A stretch of 10,258 nucleotides of DNA, taken from assembly GCA_025059415.1 (NCBI GenBank), contig JANXDQ010000035.1:1-10258 (forward strand), written 5' to 3'. Positions 1-5,250 of this stretch are shown here, piece after piece. Below the pieces are notes generated by a model. The model did no database searches and was not told the origin of the DNA. It worked only from the letters and a program-made list of their open reading frames with translations. The stretch is from Aigarchaeota archaeon (GTDB lineage Archaea > Thermoproteota > Nitrososphaeria_A > Caldarchaeales > Wolframiiraptoraceae). Positions within the stretch are counted from its first letter, which is position 1. Each line of letters starts with the position of its first letter. Both the position numbers and the translations under genes were made by a program.

Positions 1-228
1 CTCCTCTCCGAGGACCCCGGGGAATTCTATAGGGTGCTGACGCGATTCTTCGGGGCCGGCGCGAAGGCCTTTCTCAGGATAATAGCAAGCGAACTCGTCA
101 CCCGCTATGAGTTAGATGACATCTCCGTTGACGAGTTAATGGGAATATTGACGGGCGAACGTGCCGGTTCCCGGAAAAAGCTCGTGGAATTGATTGCGAG
201 AATCCGCTCTAAAGGGGGTGAATCTTAA
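1..228 (+). CDS. C-terminal part of a small protein, probably NitrOD5-type domain
   Basis: The frame is open from the first base of the window, with no stop upstream of the GTG at 34. The gene is therefore almost certainly longer and cut by the left edge; 75 residues are visible. The visible part begins LLSEDPGEFYRVLTRFFGAG, followed by a helical stretch (AKAFLRIIASELVTRYEL) and a basic C-terminal tail. The pattern of Asp-Pro, a Phe-Gly-x-Gly-Ala-Lys turn and a following amphipathic helix resembles the small NitrOD5 'output' domain found in archaeal signalling proteins, often near KaiC-like ATPases. I recognise this from memory, so it is tentative. There is no membrane segment and no Cys/His metal motif. 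The stop (TAA, 226-228) is one base before the ATG of the KaiC-like gene, whose ribosome binding site lies inside this gene's end. The two are therefore surely co-transcribed and probably translationally coupled, which fits a signalling pair. Confidence 0.6.
   Translation, partial: LLSEDPGEFYRVLTRFFGAGAKAFLRIIASELVTRYELDDISVDELMGILTGERAGSRKKLVELIARIRSKGGES
214..221 (+). promoter_or_regulatory. Ribosome binding site of the KaiC-like gene
   Basis: GGGGGTGA lies 8 nt before the ATG at 230 and pairs well with the archaeal 16S 3' end (CACCUCC). It decides the start: the frame is open further upstream (TTG at 194, GTG at 219), but only the ATG at 230 is at a normal distance. The site lies inside the last codons of the preceding gene. 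Confidence 0.7.
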
Positions 229-229
229 A

Positions 230-1654
230 ATGTTCATTCCAAGCGGGGTGGAGGGCCTCGACGAGATAATTCCCGGTTTCCCACGCGGTGACCTGATAAT
301 CGTGGCCGGTCGCCCCGGAACAGGTAAGACGGTTTTCTCCGCGAGCTTCATCTACAATGGCGCCTCGAAGTATGAGGAGAAGGGCCTATACGTGTCGTTG
401 ACTGAGGACAAGGCAACGTTCATGGAGAACATGGGGTCCCTGGGGATGAATTTCGAGGAGTTGGAGAAACGCGGGTTATTCGAGTTCGCGGAGTTCCTCA
501 CCCTCAGGGAGGAGGGTATGAAGCCGCTTCTCTCGGAGTTCCTGGGCATAATAGAGGAGGCTAAGCCGAGGCGCCTGGTGGTGGACTCCCTATCCGCCGC
601 CCTGCAGGGCTTCAGAGACCCGAGAGAGGTAAGGGTCTTCCTACACGCTCTGCTCTCCAAGGCGGTGAAGCGGCTAGACTGCACCACGCTGCTTATCGAG
701 GAGATGCCCCATGGAGACCTGAGGATAGGATATGGGTTCGAGGAATTCGTCGCGTCCATGATCATAATACTCAGAATGAGGTTCATCGAGGGCAGGTTGT
801 TTAGAGAGCTAGTGATCCCGAAGCTGAGGGGCGCGAGGATAAGTATGCCGATGGCGTGCTTCACAATCCATAAAGGTGTAAAGGTATTTCCCCCGTGGAA
901 GCCGATCGAGGTCAAAGGCCCCAGGCCATATCAGCCCCTGCCGGAGACGGGCGGGAGATACTCGACGGGAATGGAGCAACTTGATAGAGTGCTGGGCGGC
1001 GGGATACGAAGAGGCTCCACGATTCTGCTAGATGTGGATCCAGGGCTGACCCACGATCACTACATCCCGATAATCAACCCAATTATAGCCAATTACTGCA
1101 GTTCGGCGAAGAGGCCCCTCATAGTGCTACCTTCTCCCGGCACCAGATGGGAGAGCATCGCGGAAATTGTGAAGGGGGCCGGGATGCCAGAGGACCTACT
1201 TCCGAACCTCACGAGGATCATAGAGCCCGCTGAGGAAGTCCACGAGGAATTGCCGTCATTCGTCATAACTTGGAAGCCGGAGAGCCCTGAGAGGGACTTT
1301 GAGAAACTAGCCGATATGGAGGATCTCCTCCTGAAGTCCACGGGCCATCCGCCGATTAAACTCATTGGAGTAGATAGGGTAACACATTACCACGGTGTAA
1401 AGGGGGCGATAACCCTGGCAAACCTCGAAGTGACCAGGACTATGAAGCTTGGATCTCTGGTGATATGGCTCGTTAGGGAGATCTATCCCGAACTCATGGA
1501 GCACTTGGCGCCCCTATCCTCGATCCACCTCAGGCTCATAGAGAGGAATGGGCGCCCAATCCTCTACGGAGTGAAACCTAGAACCGGATTCTACCTCGTC
1601 GAGATAGATGAGTCGCGGGGCAGCAACGTCGCAAAGCTCACGCCGATGGAGTGA
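230..1654 (+). CDS. Two-domain KaiC-like (RecA-fold) ATPase, second P-loop degenerate
   Basis: This is a 474-residue soluble protein of the archaeal KaiC-like/RadA-related ATPase family (COG0467). Domain 1 (about residues 1-235) opens with the family's IPSGVEGLDEIIPGFPRGD. It then has a perfect Walker A (GRPGTGKT, 27-34), the acidic pair after the next strand (TED, 58-60) where the catalytic Glu sits in KaiC proteins, and Walker B (RRLVVDS, D119). Domain 2 starts again with STGMEQLDRVLGGGIRRGS from residue 245. Its P-loop position reads LDVDPGLTHD (267-276), without the Lys and Thr, so it should not hydrolyse ATP; a Walker B-like IGVD remains. The family couples ATP binding and oligomer state to signalling; partners are mostly unknown. 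The preceding gene ends one base upstream, so the ATPase probably works with that small domain protein. There is no KaiA or KaiB in view, so a clock role should not be assumed. The stop is one base from the convergent DUF488 stop. Confidence 0.9.
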   Translation: MFIPSGVEGLDEIIPGFPRGDLIIVAGRPGTGKTVFSASFIYNGASKYEEKGLYVSLTEDKATFMENMGSLGMNFEELEKRGLFEFAEFLTLREEGMKPLLSEFLGIIEEAKPRRLVVDSLSAALQGFRDPREVRVFLHALLSKAVKRLDCTTLLIEEMPHGDLRIGYGFEEFVASMIIILRMRFIEGRLFRELVIPKLRGARISMPMACFTIHKGVKVFPPWKPIEVKGPRPYQPLPETGGRYSTGMEQLDRVLGGGIRRGSTILLDVDPGLTHDHYIPIINPIIANYCSSAKRPLIVLPSPGTRWESIAEIVKGAGMPEDLLPNLTRIIEPAEEVHEELPSFVITWKPESPERDFEKLADMEDLLLKSTGHPPIKLIGVDRVTHYHGVKGAITLANLEVTRTMKLGSLVIWLVREIYPELMEHLAPLSSIHLRLIERNGRPILYGVKPRTGFYLVEIDESRGSNVAKLTPME

Positions 1655-1655
1655 T

Positions 1656-2237
1656 CTAGACATAAGTCAGCCTGCCATCCCTTATCTCGGCGCATTTCGA
1701 GGGCTTGTGCTCAACGGCCCATCCCTCGTCTATCAAGTGAATCACTTGAAATCCCTTAGCTAACATGAGGTCGGATAATATCTTTCGATGGCATCTCCAT
1801 GGTATTCTCTCCCTACACATTATCGCCGTCAAATACTTCTCTGCCACCGCGGCCAATTCCTCCCCAGCCCTTCTCGCCTCATCGCTCATCACCAGGTAAG
1901 TGGCATAAGCCCTAAATCCCTCTGATTTAAAACAAGTCGCTAATCCGTAGTCCTCCACATCCCTCCCAAATCTCCTGAATCCACCTAGCCTGCCATCCCA
2001 AATGTAACCGACGCCCATCTCTCTGAGGCTCTCGGATAATTTAAGTTTCGAGAAGTGTGGAACGATCCTACTCGTTGGAAAACTCCTGACATCATAGATT
2101 ACTTGGATGCCGTGCCGCCGGATGATCGTGAGGAATTCTTCGAGGCCCCTATTCGAGTGGCCTATCGTATAGACCCTCTTCACATATTTGCGCGCGACGA
2201 CCCGAGGATAAAGTCTTTTGCTAGAAGACCATAACAT
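1656..2237 (-). CDS. DUF488 family protein
   Basis: The 193-residue protein belongs to the DUF488 family (COG3189/COG5483 type). The hallmarks are YTIGHSNRGLEEFL (23-36), IYDVRSFPTSR (47-57), the GRLGGFRRFGRD region (82-93), MCRERIPWRCHRKIL (140-154), in which the Cys-x(7)-Cys-His-Arg is the family signature, and VIHL near the end. The biochemical role of the family is unknown; the conserved Cys and Arg residues suggest binding of an anionic ligand or a redox or nucleotide-related reaction. It is the last gene of the tungstate transporter operon, and its ATG overlaps the end of wtpC by 17 nt. That start gives about 20 residues before the usual family start. A GTG at 2183 (reading MKRVYTIGHSN) would match the usual N-terminus but has no ribosome binding site, so the first ATG is kept with reservation. 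C-terminal Cys182 lies outside the signature. Confidence 0.88.
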   Translation of the reverse strand: MLWSSSKRLYPRVVARKYVKRVYTIGHSNRGLEEFLTIIRRHGIQVIYDVRSFPTSRIVPHFSKLKLSESLREMGVGYIWDGRLGGFRRFGRDVEDYGLATCFKSEGFRAYATYLVMSDEARRAGEELAAVAEKYLTAIMCRERIPWRCHRKILSDLMLAKGFQVIHLIDEGWAVEHKPSKCAEIRDGRLTYV

Positions 2238-3285
2238 CCGACGCCTTAAACGCCAGATAAACGATCTTCCCCAATTCTAGACCCAAGTCCTCGAATGCGC
2301 TCCGCGTAAGGTATACCGCCATGGGCACCCCAACGTCGACTATGACCGATACGAATGGGGGGATCTCGGAGACCTCCTGGATAACGCCTTTAAGGATGTT
2401 TCTCGCGCTCATCTTAACCGGTTCAAGGGCGATGATGATGCTCTCAGGCCTCACGGCGACGGTTACTTCTCCGACTCTATTGGTGACGGCGTAAATCCTT
2501 ATTCCTCCTACATCTATTTCCGCCAACCCGCCAACGTTACCCCTCACCGCGCCCCTGAAGATGTTCTTGAAGCCAGTGAAGGATGCAACCGCCTCGTTCC
2601 TCGGCTTATTCATGACATCACTCGGCTCCCCCACCTGAACTATCTCGCCATTAATCATTACCGCCATCCTATCTCCTAGAGCAGCCGCCTCGACGAAGTC
2701 GTGTGTCACGTGGATGGCGGTGAAGGCGATTGACCTCCTAATCTTCTTGAGATAATCCCGGACTTCCTCCCTCGTCTCGGCGTCGAGTGCGGCGAGTGGC
2801 TCATCCAGTAGGAGCAGCTTCGGCTCGATGGCAAGCGCTCTGGCCAGGGCCACCCTCTGCTGCTCCCCACCGCTCAGAGTCGAGACCCTCCTATCGAGTA
2901 AGTGACTTACTCCAAGTTCTCTCGACAACTCCTTGACGATGACGTCTACATCAGCCTTGGAATACTTCCTAACCCTGAGGCCATAGGCTATGTTTTCCCT
3001 AACGGACATGTGGGGGAAGAGCGCGTAGTTTTGCGGAACATATCCAATAGACCTCCTTTCAGGGCTGAGATACGTGACATCAACGTCATCTAAGATTACT
3101 TTTCCAGAGTCCGGGTAATGTATTCCGGCGATTATCTGGAGGAGGAGCGTCTTCCCCGCGCCCGTGGGCCCCATCACGACGAAGTATTCTCCACGCCTAA
3201 CATCCAAATTCACGTCCACCAACCTAAACTCCCTCAATCTCTTTGAGACGGATTTCAGGGTCAGGAGAAAGTCATCCGAGTTCAA
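2221..3285 (-). CDS. wtpC: Tungstate/molybdate ABC transporter ATP-binding protein
   Basis: This 354-residue ABC ATPase energises import of tungstate or molybdate through the membrane partner encoded just upstream. In order it shows Walker A GPTGAGKT (39-46), Q-loop YVPQ (Q85), signature LSGGEQQR (137-144), Walker B LLLLDEP (157-163), D-loop ALD (166-168) and the switch His in HVTHD (H195). The C-terminal part (about 235-354) contains a TOBE/MOP-like module around the SARN motif (about 294-297), as in ModC/WtpC, CysA and PotA, where it can bind the oxyanion or regulate the pump. The start is TTG, and the TTGA quartet overlaps the wtpB stop. GGGGAGG 11 nt upstream supports it. Specificity for tungstate or molybdate rests on the neighbouring binding protein; the ATPase alone would also fit sulfate or other anion systems. 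Confidence 0.93.
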   Translation of the reverse strand: MNSDDFLLTLKSVSKRLREFRLVDVNLDVRRGEYFVVMGPTGAGKTLLLQIIAGIHYPDSGKVILDDVDVTYLSPERRSIGYVPQNYALFPHMSVRENIAYGLRVRKYSKADVDVIVKELSRELGVSHLLDRRVSTLSGGEQQRVALARALAIEPKLLLLDEPLAALDAETREEVRDYLKKIRRSIAFTAIHVTHDFVEAAALGDRMAVMINGEIVQVGEPSDVMNKPRNEAVASFTGFKNIFRGAVRGNVGGLAEIDVGGIRIYAVTNRVGEVTVAVRPESIIIALEPVKMSARNILKGVIQEVSEIPPFVSVIVDVGVPMAVYLTRSAFEDLGLELGKIVYLAFKASDVMVF

Positions 3286-4064
3286 GGATAGCTGCCTCCC
3301 CTCAGAACGCGGTTCATGATGAAGACCACCAGCAGGCTTATCCCGAGAAGGATGACCGTTATAGGTATGGCCGCGGAAAGTCCAAATGATTCAAACCTCT
3401 GGATGACGAGGATGGCGATCGACCTCGGATATGGGGCGACGATGAGCAGGGCCCCAACCTCGCTCACAGCCCTGGTCCAAGTCAACATCGCTCCCGAGGC
3501 AATGGCCCTGAACGATAGTGGGAGGCTTATTGTGAGGAAGGTCTTTAGGTGGCTTGCTCCAAGAGACCTCGCCACGTGCTCCAAGTTTTCATCTATCATG
3601 GAGAACCCGGCCCTCGCGGAGCTTATGAGGATGGGGGCGCTCACGAAGAACATGGCGAGGATTATGCCCCAGACAGCGTCCTCGATCACTATCCCCAAAT
3701 TTCCAAGAATCGATCCAATAGGCGTCCTCGAATGATATGCTAGGAGAACGAGTATCCCGGCCACGCTGTGGGGGATCGCCAATGGGATGCTCAGAATCGA
3801 CTCCAGCAAGCCCTTGAACGCGAAATTCATCCTAGCCATCACGTAGGCCAATGGCACTCCGAGGATCAACGCGAAGATCGTTGCCGCCGTCGCCGCGCTA
3901 AAAGTGACTGAAAGCGCTCCCAAGACTTCGGGGTCCATCAAAGTCGTAGCTAAATCCGATGGCTTCGTCATCAAGGGCGCCAGCACCACGGGCATCAACA
4001 GGGCTAGAATCACCAACGAGCCAGCAGCCGAAAACATTAGGAGAAGTCCATCCACCCCCCTCAA
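3282..4064 (-). CDS. wtpB: Tungstate/molybdate ABC transporter permease
   Basis: This 260-residue integral membrane subunit of the ABC importer belongs to the ModB/WtpB (binding-protein-dependent transport) family. Hydrophobic helices lie near residues 8-30, 49-78, 84-110, 129-150, 184-210 and 229-251, giving the usual five or six crossings. The cytoplasmic EAA loop that docks on the ATPase is EHVARSLGASHLKTF (162-176), followed by LPLSFRAIASG. The sequence EVGALLIVA (202-210) is typical of the ModB/CysT group. The start was chosen as TTG at 4064 because a near-perfect ribosome binding site (4068-4078) ends 3 nt before it; the GTG at 4073 overlaps that site and cannot use it. The gene begins 5 nt after the wtpA stop, and its own stop overlaps the wtpC start, so all three transporter subunits are coupled. 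Confidence 0.92.
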   Translation of the reverse strand: MRGVDGLLLMFSAAGSLVILALLMPVVLAPLMTKPSDLATTLMDPEVLGALSVTFSAATAATIFALILGVPLAYVMARMNFAFKGLLESILSIPLAIPHSVAGILVLLAYHSRTPIGSILGNLGIVIEDAVWGIILAMFFVSAPILISSARAGFSMIDENLEHVARSLGASHLKTFLTISLPLSFRAIASGAMLTWTRAVSEVGALLIVAPYPRSIAILVIQRFESFGLSAAIPITVILLGISLLVVFIMNRVLRGGSYP

Positions 4065-4067
4065 TTC

Positions 4068-4078
4068 GATCACCTCCC
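4068..4078 (-). promoter_or_regulatory. Very strong ribosome binding site at the wtpA/wtpB junction
   Basis: On the minus strand the bases read GGGAGGTGATC, which complements the archaeal 16S 3' end (GATCACCTCC) over ten bases. It spans the TGA stop of wtpA (4070-4072) and sits 3 nt before the TTG at 4064. It moves the likely wtpB start from GTG 4073 to TTG 4064 and implies reinitiation by ribosomes finishing wtpA. Confidence 0.7.
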
Positions 4079-5098
4079 AACGATGATGCCGGCGGGCACC
4101 TCGCCTACGACCTCGAACTCCTCCAGAAAGGGGTGGCCCTCTTCCTCGAAGATCCTCCTCCCGACATCGCCCAGCATGAAGTTAACGAACTCGATCGCGA
4201 GATCCACGTTCCGGCAACTCTTCGGTATCGTTAACCCATACGTGATGGGTCGACCCACTACTTCTTCCTGCCCCTCTGCACCATAAAACAGGTAAACACG
4301 CACCTTCCGATAAAAATCATCTAGCATCGGATCACTTAACGCTATTTCCGCGGGCAGCACCACATACCTCAACCCATGCTGTGCCGCAACGCTTCTATAT
4401 TGGAATGCATAGTCGAGCGTCCCCGCCTCGAGGAGCGCTATCAAATCCTCAGCCTTCGATCTGACAATTAAGTTGGATCCAGGATTTGGCGCAAAGTCTT
4501 TAGGAACATATATGAAGAATTCACCATCGAGTTCCTCAAATAAAATATTCGACCTTTTCGCGATCAACTCATCGAATAATCCCCTTTTTCGATAATATTC
4601 CTCGGCCAACGCGATTGTCATGAGCGACCTATACCCGCATGGATCATCATTCGGGTTGGCGACGCCGAATTTCACGTCGGGGCGCGCGAGTATCCGGAAC
4701 CAGTTCCCCGAGGCGACTTCATCCGAGTATCTGCTCCCGTCGGTATAGGCCAGCACAATCTCATTTGAGGCGAATGATATGTAGAAATCGGCGTGCTCCG
4801 GCATCATGAGATTTGGTATGAGCCTGGAGTCGGAGACGACGAGGACGTCGGCGCTCTTACCAAGATCAACGATCTTCCTAATAGCCAGAAGACTGCCCGA
4901 AGGCTCGATCACGACATCTATTCCAGGATTCTCCGATTCGAATGCCCTGGCAACCTTTTCCAATGGAAGTGCAAGGGAACCGGCGCAGAAAACCCTCAGC
5001 TGAGCATTACCGGACATTCTAGAAAAGCTATAGCCGGAAATCAACAGAGATGCGGCGACTATAAATGAAACCACGATCAGGAGCCGTCGATGCCACAT
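4070..5098 (-). CDS. wtpA: Tungstate/molybdate-binding protein of ABC transporter (ModA/WtpA type)
   Basis: The 342-residue extracytoplasmic binding protein captures tungstate or molybdate and delivers it to WtpB. Residues 1-25 form a signal or anchor sequence (HRR, then LLIVVSFIVAASLLISGYSF). No Cys lipobox follows, so it may stay anchored by this helix. The mature part has the WtpA hallmarks: AGSLALPLEK (39-48), PSGSL (66-70), KSADVLVVSD (81-90), LIPNLMMPEHADFY (93-106), NEIVLAYTD (112-120), NPNDDPCGYRS (148-158), QYRSVAAQHGL (233-243) and AIEFVNFMLG (301-310). Family structures show an Asp and a Glu coordinating the metal. An Asp is present in NPNDDPCGYR, but Gln233 stands where I expect the Glu. 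The frame is open back to 5182, but the start is set at ATG 5098 because it directly precedes the signal sequence and lies about 11 nt after the start point predicted from the TATA box at 5131-5142. It heads the wtpABC-DUF488 operon. Confidence 0.93.
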   Translation of the reverse strand: MWHRRLLIVVSFIVAASLLISGYSFSRMSGNAQLRVFCAGSLALPLEKVARAFESENPGIDVVIEPSGSLLAIRKIVDLGKSADVLVVSDSRLIPNLMMPEHADFYISFASNEIVLAYTDGSRYSDEVASGNWFRILARPDVKFGVANPNDDPCGYRSLMTIALAEEYYRKRGLFDELIAKRSNILFEELDGEFFIYVPKDFAPNPGSNLIVRSKAEDLIALLEAGTLDYAFQYRSVAAQHGLRYVVLPAEIALSDPMLDDFYRKVRVYLFYGAEGQEEVVGRPITYGLTIPKSCRNVDLAIEFVNFMLGDVGRRIFEEEGHPFLEEFEVVGEVPAGIIVGR

Positions 5099-5130
5099 AT
5101 CTTTTTCACAACTACCGAAATAGATGCTGA

Positions 5131-5142
5131 GATAAAGTTTTT
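5131..5142 (-). promoter_or_regulatory. Putative promoter of the wtpABC-DUF488 operon
   Basis: On the minus strand AAAAACTTTATC is an archaeal TATA-like element. Transcription starting about 26 bp downstream would begin near 5109, leaving a leader of roughly 10 nt before the wtpA ATG at 5098. The upstream ATG at 5182 would lie before this start, which argues against the longer wtpA frame. Confidence 0.45.
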
Positions 5143-5173
5143 GTGCGACATGGGGGGTCGGCATCTTTCGGAA

Positions 5174-5207
5174 TACATTCACACTACATTCGCTGTAGCG
5201 CAGCTGT
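5174..5207. repeat. Short direct repeats in 11-bp phase between divergent promoters
   Basis: TACATTC occurs at 5174-5180 and again at 5185-5191, and GCTGT at 5192-5196 and 5203-5207. Each pair is 11 bp apart, about one helical turn. The segment also contains CGCTGTAGCG (5191-5200), a small stem-like inverted repeat. It lies between the wtpA promoter and the promoter of the membrane AbrB protein, which is the expected place for an operator. No canonical ModE site is visible. The role as a binding site is inferred. Confidence 0.35.
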
Positions 5208-5212
5208 CACGG

Positions 5213-5224
5213 ATTGATTTATTA
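5213..5224 (+). promoter_or_regulatory. Putative promoter of the membrane AbrB protein gene
   Basis: The A/T-rich TTGATTTATTAG fits an archaeal TATA element, about 30 bp before the ATG at 5251. A start of transcription near 5244 would give an almost leaderless message. No clear ribosome binding site precedes the ATG, which agrees with leaderless translation. Confidence 0.4.
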
Positions 5225-5250
5225 GCAAGTAAGGGAATATCGATTTTGAG

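Noticed and set aside
352..915. 187-residue open frame opposite the KaiC-like ATPase
   Set aside because: The opposite strand encodes the clear Walker motifs; the antisense product is Ser-rich with no recognisable domain.
230..1654. KaiC-like gene as a circadian clock component
   Set aside because: No KaiA or KaiB is present, the second domain lacks a working P-loop, and KaiC-like ATPases are common in archaea without clocks.
3316..3735. 139-residue open frame opposite wtpB
   Set aside because: It lies entirely antisense to a well-supported permease gene and shows low-complexity composition expected from the complement of membrane codons; no family motif.
5099..5182. Longer N-terminus for WtpA starting at 5182
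   Set aside because: It would place 28 residues before the signal sequence and begin upstream of the predicted transcription start.
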